This document shows positions 44,091 to 54,653 of a stretch of DNA of 64,000 bases, piece by piece; position 1 is the stretch's first letter, and the number at the start of each line of letters is the position of its first letter. The stretch comes from Oreohelix idahoensis. Its lineage: Eukaryota > Mollusca > Gastropoda > Stylommatophora > Oreohelicidae. The notes beneath the pieces were generated by a model, which saw only the letters and a program-made list of their open reading frames with translations, was not told where the DNA came from and searched no databases. Location of the stretch: positions 620,001-684,000 of the forward strand of contig JAMPIV010022911.1 of NCBI GenBank assembly GCA_024509875.1, written 5' to 3'. Made by a program: the position numbers and the translations under genes.

Positions 44091-45547
44091 AAACAGTGTT
44101 CATTGAACACAGAGGCTTGCTAAACTGTTTTTAATACAATAATATGTCAACATAATTATAACAACATAAATCAGTCAGATACCGTTTAATGTGTGGACTC
44201 AACAATGTCTGCTTCCGACATGTCCTTCACTTTTTCCCCAATAGCAGTATCTAACTTTGTAGTTGGACCAAACATATTAAATTTCATAAAATATCCTTAC
44301 CACAATCAAGAAATATATAAACAAATGACGCTGATTTTGTGAAGAAATGGCCTCAGCTTCCTCCGAACTGCACAGACTGTGAATTTATTCTTTATTTAAG
44401 TTTAAAATTAACACAGCTGTTTTTCAGCGTGTCTGTATACAAATTTTAGTTCAACTGGCAATGAATAGTCAAAGCCTTTTGCTAATATTTACCAGCACTA
44501 GCCAATCGTAACGTTCTACTACTTGAATTCAAATGCAGTTTGAATGAAAATCCCAAAATAATTTTGAATAACTGGTGGTCGATTGGCCCGTCTGCTCTGG
44601 TCATGCCCAATACAAAGATATCACGTTAGGATTACATTTCTCCTACCGTTCCCCTTTCCCATTCATACTCTGTTCACCCCAAGCGAATTTGAATGTACCT
44701 CCCTGCCTCTTTTTCCGGCTCGCGTCCCCCTAACGTTACCAAAAACAAGAGCAGGAACGCCAGTGTGTCTGGTCGTGTGTTCTTAGATATTAGTATTTCT
44801 TCAATAACTTCTCTAATACTGGGACTATCATATTATTTAAAGTACATTCTTACTCAGCTAACTCTACGTCATACTATCATATAATTCTTATGGGGAACTT
44901 CATAATTGTTTAAAATTTCCAATTTTTGTCATCGCCTATCGTCAACTAAAATTTTACACAAGTCCGCCATCTTCCCTCTCCTTCATCTTGCGAGCATGTA
45001 TTTTTCAAATAACTACTTGTTTTAGTTACATCAGAAATGCTACCACTAGGAGGAAATAAATTGTCTGCGTGGTTATGCCTTGGCGGCTTTTCCGCAGTGT
45101 GAATATATGCGTTGCAGACTGTGTCAGCGAAGCGGGGTGTAGACGGGCGGGTTTAAGAATTTGCGTTACTAGTTAGCATTGTATCGTGTAATACTACCAA
45201 AAAATGTAAGGATTACTACTAATTTTGCTACAAAGTTGACAGAAAGTGTTACTTCAGATAGCTATATTGCGGTATGCTTCCGCCAATAGTTAATTGTAAG
45301 GCTAGACTACAAAGTGTAATCAGCAGATTGGGCAAAAGTTAAATATTAGTAGTGTTTGTCGAAAACGAAACTAAAGCGTGTCAGACTTTTTCCGTGAAAT
45401 CGTTCTATAGGCTTAGCATTGTGCAAAAAGCAGCGCTGCTGGCTTCGAAGATGCCAACCGTCAGACACATGCGGGCAAATGTATTTATTATTGTTTTATG
45501 CCTAAATCTTACTGAATTGAGCGTTTATTCTCGCATATTTTGCTACA
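44091..45547 (-). repeat. Element B 5' LTR, second part (split)
   Basis: Matches 28451-29909, continuing the LTR interrupted at 35684. It ends TTTTGCTACA and is followed by GTGGC. Confidence 0.95.
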
Positions 45548-45552
45548 GTGGC

Positions 45553-46578
45553 AAGGTCCGAGCTGTCTACGTTGATGATTTCTCGAATACAGTGCCATAT
45601 ATCAAACTTCTTCTACGTTATATCGTAAGTTCCCGGCCCAGCTTCGACCAGGTATTTTCAACAAATTCCCAATCATGGCGATTGTGTGTTCGCACATCAA
45701 ATGCCAGCCAATAAATTCAAAAGTTCATTTTACGACACTTGTCCGCATGTGCTATTTTTCATGACTCCTGCGTTTGAAAACTTCAAACAGTCATCTTCCA
45801 TATATGGAGTGGTGATATCCGTAAAATATTGTCAAAGTTGACTTACATCACACTTCCTGCTCACTCTTCAAAATGTCTTCCAAGATTGCGTTTATCTATA
45901 ATCATCTAACCCAAGTTACTCCGATTTGATTAATTAGTTTATCAGACTCTGCCGATCTCCCGTTTCATCTGACTACCTGTCTAGACAAATCGTGGTCTAT
46001 ACAATTAAACCCGTATTGCCAGTTCCATTCTGCCGTCTAGTCGGAAGTGATTTTGCAATCTTAAGCAAACACTTCATGCTCGCATATACCTGGAGCCAAT
46101 GTAGTATTATCACGTTTAGTGATTCACGTAATCTTTCAGGGATGGGCAATACTCTTGTCCGGATATACGAAGTGAAGTTTGACAAATGGAAACAATGACT
46201 CTAGTAAGGAGTTATGTGCAGCGAAAATGAGAAATAAAAAAAGGGGGCAAGGAGGGGAGAGAGAGGGAAATTCCGCTTCGGTGACACATCATTTCATAAA
46301 ATAACAGGTAATTCGCTGTATTTTGACGTGTGTTTCATATACAGTAATTGGATAACGTGAAAAACTAACAAATTAAGAACAGCCAGTGACTTCACAATTA
46401 CCCTGTATAATCACACGTCTTGTGTAGACTCCATATTTGTTAATAATAATCTAGGTCACGTGACGTAAAGTTCCCGGATGTCTTTGAAGTAGTGAAGAAA
46501 GAAAAGGTCAACTACACATACAGGCATTTCGTTGAAGGTCACTAATACAGTGTCAAGGTCGTGGATGAGGGTGGTTAT
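45553..46578. other. Unassigned region
   Basis: No supported gene. It would lie downstream of the candidate terminal exon at 46579-46778 (minus strand) and may hold its 3' UTR, but I see no convincing polyadenylation signal. Confidence 0.4.
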
Positions 46579-46778
46579 TCATGACGTAAAACAAATTGCT
46601 ACAAGAACCACCGTTGCCATAGTAACCAATGCTATAGACAGAAGACAAAAGAGAATGATGATTGTCACAACATGGTTACCGGCTGTGGACTGTATGTGCT
46701 CCGCCGGGAGCAGGTACGGAATGTCAGTCGTGTCATAAGAGTTGGCAAATAGAACGTTGTAAACTTGACCACAAGAAA
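46579..46778 (-). CDS. Candidate terminal exon of a host single-pass membrane protein
   Basis: On the minus strand a pyrimidine-rich stretch with a CTGAC branch-like word ends in CACGCAG and is followed by an open frame of 65 codons and a stop. The peptide starts SCGQVYNVLFANSYDTTD, continues with IPYLLPAEHIQST, and then has a strongly hydrophobic span of about 25 residues (TIIILFCLLSIALVTMATVV) before a very short tail ending CFTS. This looks like a juxtamembrane region plus a C-terminal transmembrane helix. Codon third positions are richer in G and C than the surrounding DNA. The exon starts with two bases of a split codon, which fits the one-base end of the candidate exon at 51511-51681. 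I do not recognise the family, and the exon is unproven. Confidence 0.4.
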
Positions 46779-47301
46779 CTGCGTGTTAAGTAAGTCAGGG
46801 GAGAATGTAAGGGGGGTTCTGATTGGTGGAGAAGAAAAAGGCAGGTCAGAGGTGGATAGATGAAGGAAGGGGAAAGTACGGTGATGTGGGCTGGCGAAAG
46901 TGGATCATTACATTGTAATGAATGCCTTAAATTGTCCAGTGCGAGAGCGTATTTATTTGTGCAATATTGTGTATTCACTCATCTGGGATTTTCATGAAGG
47001 TTATGCACGTCGCTGGCTGTATATTATTGTAACTTCGTATTTAAAGTTTTCTGAATACACTAAACAGAGATTGGAATATTACTCGAGTTTGTTATTACTT
47101 TAAGGTGTCTAAAGATGGAGCACGTATCATTTATAGTATTCTTGCCTTAGACGTAAGAGTCTATATTTAGAGTTTTCTCCTTCCCTCACTCTCTTGTGCA
47201 TTATCTAGAGGACTAAGACACATGTGTGTTTTATTTAAAACACATTGTGTCAATGATGATGACGTCTGTGAAGTCAGTGTTATCAATAAAACATCATCTA
47301 A
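46779..47301. other. Possible intron sequence
   Basis: No feature seen. If the two candidate exons are real this is the 3' end of a 4.7-kb intron. Confidence 0.35.
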
Positions 47302-47321
47302 TCAAATCATCATCATCATCA

Positions 47322-47602
47322 TCAGTTGCCATCTCCACAACGAAGGTTGGCTGTAATGGATCTCCAACGTCTTCTGTCTCTTGTCTTGGTGGTGCACTCT
47401 GATAGACTCTTTCCTGTCCATCTCTTGATGTTGTCTTCCCACTTATAGCGCTGTCTTCCCCTTGCACGTTTGCCTTCAACTCTCCCTTCTGTTATGGTCT
47501 TCTGCAAGGTGTTATGCCTTTTTATGTGGCCAAAGTATTTTAGCTGTCGAACTTTGACCTCCCTCATTAGTTCTCTTTTCATACCTAGATTTTCTAGGAC
47601 CT
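47322..47602 (-). pseudogene. Element E LINE C-terminal coding segment
   Basis: Continues the RT frame beyond the inserted element: VLENLGMKREL, VRQLKYFGHIKRH, GKRARGRQRYKWED and a stop near 47322. It matches the KLKFFGHIKRH block of LINE copy 1. Discounting the insertion and five duplicated bases, the frame is continuous with the KTNK end of the RT segment at about 48570, so the two are parts of one gene. Confidence 0.88.
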
Positions 47603-48562
47603 TGTTAGGTCATATTTCTGAGGTGGATGATGGAGTGAGTGGAAGTAAGGGTCACTGAGGTTGTCAATATTTAAGTTTAACTCATGGATTGAGTTTATGT
47701 CTGGCTTCATGTCAGTATGTGGTGACTTGGGGCGTGCGCATGGAGAAAGCGTGTTTGGTGAACTAGTCTGGGTGGCTGAGAGAGTACCCGGATGTGACTA
47801 GAGGGTGTCTGTGTGTTTTTTTGATAGCCAAGCTGTGTGCTGGAGGCTGTGATTTGTGATCGAGCTGGATGCTCGTATTATGTGACAGTTGAGATAATGA
47901 TATAGTGATTATGAATATTGTGATTATGTCTGACATATTGTTGTATAGGCGACGTCTTCCCGCCTAGGAGTGTTCTGGAGGAACTTTAGGTAATGTTCGT
48001 GGAGAACATATTAAGGCGACAAGTTGGTCCCGCCTTTGGAGCTACAGTGGAGTAAGGCGTTGAGTATTGTCCGCCTGGAAGTTATATTGGAGTAGAATTT
48101 ATATGGCGATGTTGCATGCCGCCAAATCATAGTCACTTGGGATAAGGGATTTACACCTGGATGGTGAATGAATTCGTGCGAGGGTTGAATGCCGCACATA
48201 GAAACGTGTTGTGTGTACTGTTAGTGTGTGGACGGTCAGCCAGTCCGTGGAAGTATTGTTATAAGTTATTTCTTACAGGCAGTGTCAGCCTGAGTGTGAT
48301 GTTATGCATGCGTGACGATATTATTGATGTTCAGGACTTATGTGAATGTTCTATTAAATGTCATGGAGCTGTACAAGTGGCGTCGTGTTATTCATATCCC
48401 TAGTGTTGTTTACCATCTACACACGACACACTCATAATTACCAAGCCCTAACAACTTGGGCAGCTCGCAAAAGGAGTATTATAGGAAACCTGGGGCAGCT
48501 TTTAGAGAATCAACAGAAACGCCCAGTGACATAAGTGTTAAAGGAAAAATCAACTGGTAACA
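47603..48562. mobile_element. Solo-LTR-like insertion in element E
   Basis: A 960-bp block with TGTTAGG at the left and GGTAACA at the right, a TG...CA element with a 5-bp inverted terminus (TGTTA/TAACA). It interrupts LINE coding sequence, and five bases on each side (GACCT and GAAGT) would be an eroded duplication. There is no coding sequence I can support. It contains four small GC-stem hairpins (47946-48124). No second copy lies in the window, so the LTR identity is an inference. The first 15 bases resemble the D LTR read on the minus strand. Confidence 0.6.
47946..48124. other. Array of four GGCG...CGCC hairpins in the solo LTR
   Basis: Stems are TAGGCG/CGCCTA (47946-47951 and 47961-47966), AAGGCG/CGCCTT (48013-48018 and 48031-48036), AGGCG/CGCCT (48055-48059 and 48072-48076) and TGGCG/CGCCA (48104-48108 and 48120-48124). 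The outer pair changes from A-T to T-A while staying paired. The loops differ. Confidence 0.75.
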
Positions 48563-49830
48563 GAAGTCCTTATTTGTTTTCATCTCTTTCCATGAGATAC
48601 GCCCCATTCTTCTATATATCCACATTTCAAGAGCCTCAATTCTTTCTTCCAACTGCTTATTCATCGTCCATGTTTCTGCACCATACAGAAATGCAGAATA
48701 TATATAACACTTTATGATTCTCAGTTTTAATTTGTGAGATAACTGTTTGGATGTCAGTATATGTTTCATGTTGTTGAATGTAGCTTTGGCCATTCCTATT
48801 CTCTTCTTGATTTCTGTTTCACATCTGCCATCTTCTGTTATTATATGACCGAGATATACGTAGCTCTTGACTTGTTCCAGGATTTCCCCATTTACGCTTA
48901 TCTTTAATGTGGGTTTATCGTCTGTTTTGCTAATTATCATAGTTTTTGTTTTCTCAATATTAATGTCGAGTCCATATTCCTGACTTATACTGTTCACTTG
49001 CTTCACTAGTTCTTGTAACTCCTGTTCGCTTTCAGCTAACAACACGGTATCATCTGCATATCTAAGGTTGTTTATTGACCTTCCACTGATGTTCAGTCCT
49101 GGTATTTCTTGTATCTGTTTGAAAATTTTTTCGGTGTATAAATTAAATAGGCAGGGGGACAGCACACAACCTTGTCTGACACCTCTTTTTATGTCTATGT
49201 ATGGTGAATAATTCCTTCCAGATCTTACTGTGGCAGTTTGCTCCCAATAAAGGTTACTGAGTATTCTTATATCTTTTCCATCAATACCTATTTCTTCGAG
49301 GCATTCAATTATTTTCTCATGATGGACTCTGTCAAAAGCCTTCTTATAGTCAATGAAGCACATATACATACTTTTTTGGACCGCTGTATATTTTTCTGCT
49401 AATATTCTTAGGCAAAATATTGCCTCTCTTGTTCCACTGTTCCGTCTAAAACCAAACTGCTCTTCCTGGATTTCGCTGTCTACTTTACTTTTTATTCTTT
49501 CCTGTATGATTTTGAGCAGTATCTTAATTGCATGACTCATCAGGCTGATTGTTCTGAAGTCTGAGCATTCTGTTGCATTTGGTTTTTTGGGCAATGTTAT
49601 AAAAACTGATGTCTTCATGTCGTGTAGTATATATCCTGTATTGTATACATCGTTGCATATTTCTGTGATTGTATCTACACCAAAGCTCTCCAGAGCTTCT
49701 ATCATTTCAATTTTTATGTTATCCATGCCTGCTGATTTTCCTTTTTGTATCATATGAATGGCATTCTCTACTTCTGATCTGAGAATGTTTGGGCCTTCAT
49801 TAGAATCTGGTGATGGTTTTTACCTCTGTT
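48563..49830 (-). pseudogene. Element E LINE reverse transcriptase
   Basis: An open frame from about 49830 to the insertion point. It starts in the pre-RT linker (HMIQKGKSAGMDNIK), then has TLPKKPNATECSDFRTISL, QFGFRRNSGTREAIF, FIDYKKAFDRVHH, GVRQGCVLSPCLF, the YADD box (LRYADDTVLLAES) and YGAETWTMNK. No stop occurs in these domains. A one-base frameshift near 49815 separates it from the endonuclease frame. The last 28 residues of the conceptual frame, past KTNK, belong to the inserted LTR and not to the LINE. Confidence 0.9.
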
Positions 49831-50990
49831 GTCCTCGAATAATTCTTTTACGTATTCTGCCCATCTGTTTGATATGTCTTTCTCATCAAGTAATATTACA
49901 CCATTTTTGTTCTTGATACAGCTTCCTCCTTGTGCAAACCGTGACCGATTTGATAATTTCTTTATTTCTTCATGCATATCTCTTGTCCTGTGCTTTGCTT
50001 CCAAGTCTTCTATTTCCGTGCATTTTGTTTCTATCCACCGTTCTTTTGCTTCTCTACACATAGTACGTATGTCATTGTCTATTGTTTTATATTCTGGAGT
50101 GTTTTTTGCTTTCTTTCTTTCGGTCATTTTATTCAAGATGTCATCTGTCATCCAAATTTGATTTTTCTTAGACTCCTTTTTAGGTAAATTTGCATTTGCT
50201 GATTGTATGCTTGTTTTTAAGCATTCCCATTTTGCGGTTGCTTTTTCTTCTGGGTTTTCTCTTCTATACTGCTCCATGCTTTCTGTCAATAATTGTTGAT
50301 ATTTATTTTTGACGTCGATTAAATATTTCTGTTTTATATCTGGTTGTTTCAGCGCTGATATTTCTATCTGGGGTTCCTCCTGTCTTCTGTTTCCTGCTCT
50401 TTTCAGCTTTATATTTACTTTGATGACGACTGGATTGTGATCTGAATTTATGTCGGCGCCAGGATATGTCTTTGCACTTGTGACACTGTTCTTAAATCTA
50501 TGTTTTATCATGATATAGTCGATTTGATTTCGTGTTATATCTCCTGGGCTTTTCCATGTGTATAATTTCCTTGGGTGGTGTTCAAAAAAGGTGTTACATA
50601 TGACCAGCTGGTTTTCTTCACAGAACTGGATAAGTCTGTCTCCTCTATCATTTCTTGTCCCTAATCCATACTGTCCTACTATTTTCTTGTATTTTCCTTT
50701 TCCTACTTTTGCATTCATATCACCCATTACTATCAACACATCTGTTGATTTGACTGGTTTAAGTGTGTGTTGTAGCTCTTCATAGTATTCTTCTATTTCT
50801 TCCTCGCTGTGATCTTTAGTTGGTGCATAAGTTTGTAAGATTGATATGTCGAATGGCTTTGCTCTCATTTTTAGTAACATCATTCTGTCATTGTGTGTCC
50901 AGTATCCACATACGTATTTTTCTAACTCCTTCTTTATCAACATTCCTACCCCTCTTTCATGTTTTTCTCCGCCTGAGTGTATAAGCGTGT
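49768..50990 (-). pseudogene. Element E LINE endonuclease, 5'-truncated
   Basis: The frame reads from the truncated 5' end (LIHSGGEKHERGVGMLIKK) through YAPTKDHSEEE, IVMGDMNAKVG, NQIDYIMIKHRF and NSDHNPVVIK, the SDH catalytic end of an APE-type endonuclease. A linker of about 170 residues follows to the frameshift near 49815. The N-terminal third of the endonuclease is missing, so the element could not have been active after insertion. Confidence 0.9.
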
Positions 50991-51001
50991 ACTGGTCAAA
51001 T

Positions 51002-51500
51002 AGATTCTAACAAACCTGCAAACGCACTTAACTCAACGCGTAGAAAATACAACTTGAAGATCGACACATCAAACACAGAAACTATGAAGATTAGTAGATT
51101 GTCTGGTCCACTTAACATACATGTCAACAATATCAGGCTTAAGCTGGTTCTAGAGTTCAAATATCTAAGAAAGATTTTCTTGCTAAAATTAGAAAACGTT
51201 ACTGAGAAATTGAAACAAGATGTTAAGAAATTAGTGCAGTGACTTACTAAGTGTTACCACTAATCAAACATCTGAACATCAGTATGGAAACTTAACAACA
51301 GCTGATAACTAATATATTCTTACCAACTCTTTGCTATCAGTGCCAAACATGGTCCCTTACCCAAGACCAAGAAAGGAAAACCACATCCTGTGAGATGAGA
51401 TATTTTGACAAGGTGAATTGGTATTGCCAGGAGAGACCAGGTAAGAGATGAACACCTCATAGGAATTGTTGGAGCTGCATCCTGCATCGGTAATATGGAG
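51002..51500 (+). pseudogene. LINE relic F (RT thumb and C-terminal region)
   Basis: Heavily mutated LINE sequence on the plus strand. Recognisable pieces are YNLKIDTSNTETMKIS, LNIHVNNIRLK and EFKYLRKIF (51054-51180), then after stops LPTLCYQCQTWSLTQDQERK and SCEMRYFDKV (about 51320-51410) and RDEHLIGIVGAASC (about 51435-51480). These follow the order of the post-catalytic part of a LINE RT. It is older than element E, whose 5' end abuts it. Confidence 0.7.
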
Positions 51501-51510
51501 ATACACTCAC

Positions 51511-51681
51511 AAATTCCTACACTATCACAAATAATGTCTTCGTAAAAATTATATCCGGAAGCGATTACAACATTTCCGTCCTCGTCTTCAGGTGTGTCTG
51601 TCATATGACCGGCACTCCCTGTGCAAACAGAAAAACCGGGTGTCACTACACGAAAATGACTTGCGGTCAATCTGGTCTTAC
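51511..51681 (-). CDS. Candidate internal exon of the same host gene
   Basis: On the minus strand a frame free of stops reads RVVTPGFSVCTGSAGH, DTPEDEDGNVVIASG and YNFYEDIICDSVGI, ending at a consensus donor GTGAGT (51505-51510). Two acceptors are possible: TTGTTACAG at 51682 or TTTCTGTTTGCACAG at 51619, the latter giving a 108-bp exon. The exon ends with one base of a split codon, which fits the two-base start of the exon at 46579-46778. The peptide is acidic and has cysteines, as an extracellular segment could. Against it, relic F ends close to the donor and might contribute it. No family recognised. Confidence 0.3.
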
Positions 51682-51870
51682 CTGTAACAACTCTCAGCGA
51701 GGATGGGCAGGCGAACAAGTATGATGCATTATTACAGGAAGAAGTTTAAACAATGCTTCGAAATTACCAAATACTGTCCGAGTAGGAAAATAGAACTTGA
51801 AGAGCACAACACGAATTACAGGATGGCTCAAGAAATGAAAAGTTTCGAGGACATTCTGTGACAACATGGT

Positions 51871-52343
51871 CAAGACACACTAGTTAAACAAGAAGTGAGG
51901 ATCTGATAGATTTGGGCAGGACATACCACGTGACGTGAGGTGAGGAAATAATAAACATGGACAAGACATCCCAATGAAACAAGAGATGATGAAGCGATAG
52001 ACATGGACAAGATATATCAGTGAAAAGAGAGATGAGCAAATGATAGACAAGGAAAAGATATACCAATGAAATAAGAGGTGAGGAAATGATAGACCTGGAC
52101 AGGACATACCACTGAAAGAAGAGGTGAAGAACAGATGGGCCTGGGCAGGATATACCAGTGACAAAAAAAGAGAGAAATGATAAACCTGGACAGGACATAC
52201 CAGTGAAACAGGGGCTGAGGTAATGATAGACATTGACAAGACATACCAGTGAAACAAGAGATTAGGAAATGATTAGGACATACCAGTAAAACAGGGGGTG
52301 AGGAAAAGAAAGACGTGTACAGAACATACCAGTGAAGCAAGTG
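51871..52343 (-). repeat. 46-bp-period minisatellite
   Basis: About ten degenerate units of 46 bp, each with a version of GACATACCAGTGAAACAAG and GAGGAAATGATAGACATGG. The repeat gives overlapping open frames on the minus strand (51880-52257 and others) that read HWYVLSMSII-type repeats; I do not consider these genes. Confidence 0.88.
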
Positions 52344-52518
52344 GTCAGGAAATAACCGCTCCAGGTAAAGGCAAGAATCTTCAGGCGTCGATCTCGAGCT
52401 TCGAGCCGCAGACAGATAGTACATCATGTGGTTTCTCCGGGTCGTACCGCAAATAGTCGGGTCGCCTCGTACTAGTACCACAAACACTAGAGGCAACTAA
52501 AGAACAAATTCCGCTACA
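52344..52518. repeat. Dispersed repeat, copy 2
   Basis: Counterpart of 26521-26694; ends CCGCTACA. It directly follows the 46-bp minisatellite. Confidence 0.7.
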
Positions 52519-53630
52519 TTTTATTGTAGACCATGGAGAGTCTCAGGTCTGTGAGGATATAACAATAAGACCCTTTATTCTACGCGCAATTCGTAACGAG
52601 CAATTAAAGTGAGACTGTAGAACGTGATATCAATCTCATAATGTACTGCACATTGTTACATAAACTACTGCTTCAAAATCACTTGTAATGTTATACTATG
52701 GGGTGACCAGATGAATGTAACAATGTCTCGGTGTTGGTTCTGTAGTGTGTGAGCATGATAGAGTACAGGAAGACAGACAAATGTATGACAACCCCATTAG
52801 TCTTGCCTTCTAGAGTTGGTATTATGTGTCTCTTTGTCTCTTCACGTACGCTGTATGGGTTGTAGTAGGTAGAGGGTTGTCAGTGTAGAGGGTTTAACTG
52901 ATTATTTTATAACATTCCGACAGTTATGTGGAAGCAAATCATGGACAATAAACAATCGAAGATACACGGTAAGATAAGAGGGAACCAAAATAACGTGGTT
53001 TTATATAACACTGTCACAGATCACATGGATGTCTAAAGAAAATAGATTATAAACTATTGGAAGGACCAGACGTTGGGAAGGAAAGAGTAGCACTGTGGGT
53101 CTACGAACAGGACCGTAGTAAACAAGGTAGATATTATAATGGTGTATCACATCCTGACTTAAGGCAAATATTGTCCTGCCTGTGTCTACTTTAACAAAGG
53201 TTGTTCAATTACCCTGTCTTGCTACTTCAGACAGGAAACTGTGACGTAACGTTACAAAACCAACTCTCCCCCTGCACAGATGTCAGTAAATGGAATTCAA
53301 CCAAGGTCAGGGGTCAAGATGTCACTGCCACTCTGCAATAGTGGTCCACAAGTGGCCAAAACTCAAGAGTGTCTGATGTGGGTCTTTAAATGTGTCTACC
53401 TTCGCATAAGATTACTCTTAACAGAGGTTAAGATGGATGAATAATGATGCTTCTACCTCGAAGGAGTGGTTACAAGATATTTAAGAAGTCAAGTACAATG
53501 CTGCATGAGGCAGAGCAATGTTAACTTTAGTATCTGACCCACCGGCTTTTGTGAAGATGGGTTGTGCAACAATGAGCTCGTTCAAGCCCCAAGCTGTGTT
53601 AATTCAGCGAAATTCCTTATTATTATTTAT
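52519..53630. other. Unassigned region
   Basis: I find no gene, element or RNA signature here. Further exons of the candidate minus-strand gene could lie in it, but I cannot support any. Confidence 0.45.
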
Positions 53631-53922
53631 TGGCTTGTAGCAATAAGCTTTTTCTATGTGGTACTAACTATCAATATAACCACCAAATGATAACTATGGT
53701 AATGTTACCTCTGTAATGTTATAATGGAATATAACTTGGACTGACACTCAAGACAGTACATACGCAAATGAAATAACTTGACAGAAGTCTGGGTCACAGT
53801 TCCATACATATAATATCGACAGCATAGTCCTGGACATCAGCAACAATAGTACAAATACTGGCATCATTAGAATATGTAATACAGTCATTCTTACGTACTG
53901 GTAACAACTGCATTCAATGTAA

Positions 53923-54330
53923 GTGCGGCATTTACTCCTCGCACATAAATCTCTATATGGTCTGTATACAATGTAAGTGCGGCATTCACACCTCGCACAT
54001 ATATCTCCGTGGTTCTACTTTCAATGTAAGTGCGGAATTCACTCCTCGCACATATATCTCTATCCAAGTTCCTCCAGAACTTAACAGCGCTGGAAAACCA
54101 CAACGCGCTTACGTAGACCTCCTATTGGCGCGGGAAAGCACACAACGCGCATTCAAATAATAGCATATAATAGTCCTAACATAGACCTCCTTCTGACACG
54201 GGAAAACGACGTGTCTTATTAATCCAACGTGCGGCATTCACTCCTCGCACATATATCTATACCTCTGGTCTAATCACCAGGCATGCAAGTTCCTCCTGAA
54301 CTTTACAGCGCGGGAAACCCACAACGCGCT
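53923..54330. other. Array of GC-stem hairpins in the D LTR
   Basis: Type 1 hairpins have stem GTGCG/CGCAC with a conserved loop: 53923-53944, 53977-53998, 54030-54051 and 54229-54250. Type 2 hairpins have a GGAAA loop start: AGCGC/GCGCT (54086-54109), GCGCG/CGCGC (54128-54150), GACACG/CGTGTC (54195-54215) and AGCGCG/CGCGCT (54307-54330). The third type 2 stem differs at two positions on both arms and remains fully paired. The array is repeated in the right LTR. Copies two and four contain GCGGGAAA, the E2F-site consensus. Confidence 0.85.
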
Positions 54331-54339
54331 TATAAATAA

Positions 54340-54356
54340 TAATATATAAAGGCCTT
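54340..54356. promoter_or_regulatory. TATA-like AT stretch after the hairpins
   Basis: TATATAAAGG on the plus strand; the same stretch gives TTTATAAG on the minus strand. In the right LTR the plus-strand version is altered to TATGTAAAGG. It could be a core promoter on either strand. Confidence 0.35.
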
Positions 54357-54653
54357 GTAAATACACCTTACGCGGTACATCATCGCGTTACATCCAATAT
54401 ATTATAATGAAAATCACATGCACTATTCACATACTCTATAAACACTGACCGTCTCCCACGACGGATGGCCACAGACTCCCCTTTAACAACTCAGTATTCT
54501 TCTCTGAGACGTATGCTAACTTCATTCACTTCGCACGCTTTTCTCATGTCCTGTAAACCTCAATTCACACATGAACGCCTCTGAGTATTCTTCAACCATA
54601 CTCTACGTGCTTCTAACAGTGAGCTTTTAAATGTCACATTCCAAGCTTGCATA

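Larger units (their letters stand above)
27384..45547 (-). mobile_element. Element B: Gmr1-like Ty3/gypsy retrotransposon split by element C
   Basis: The left LTR (27384-29909, 2526 bp) and right LTR (34618-35684 plus 44091-45547, 2524 bp in total) enclose 4708 bp. The flanks are GTAGC (27379-27383) and GTGGC (45548-45552), a 5-bp duplication with one mismatch. Removing element C and one copy of its duplication makes the right LTR contiguous. The coding strand is minus, so the split LTR is the 5' one. The LTRs differ at about 40 sites by eye, about 1.6%. Confidence 0.95.
47308..50995 (-). mobile_element. Element E: LINE copy, 5'-truncated, split by a solo-LTR-like insertion
   Basis: TCAAAT flanks the element (47302-47307 and 50996-51001), a possible short target-site duplication. 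The minus-strand 3' end has an ATGATGATG-type tail at about 47308-47325. The 5' end is truncated within the endonuclease. A 960-bp insertion at 47603-48562 splits the C-terminal coding region. Confidence 0.8.
53636..54653 (-). repeat. Element D left LTR, first part (split)
   Basis: Matches 62353-63370. On the plus strand it starts TGTAGCAATAAG. It ends at TTGCATA (54647-54653), the target site of LINE G. Confidence 0.93.

Noticed and set aside
51880..52496. Overlapping ORFs of 104-159 codons on the minus strand
   Set aside because: They are readings of the 46-bp minisatellite in different frames.
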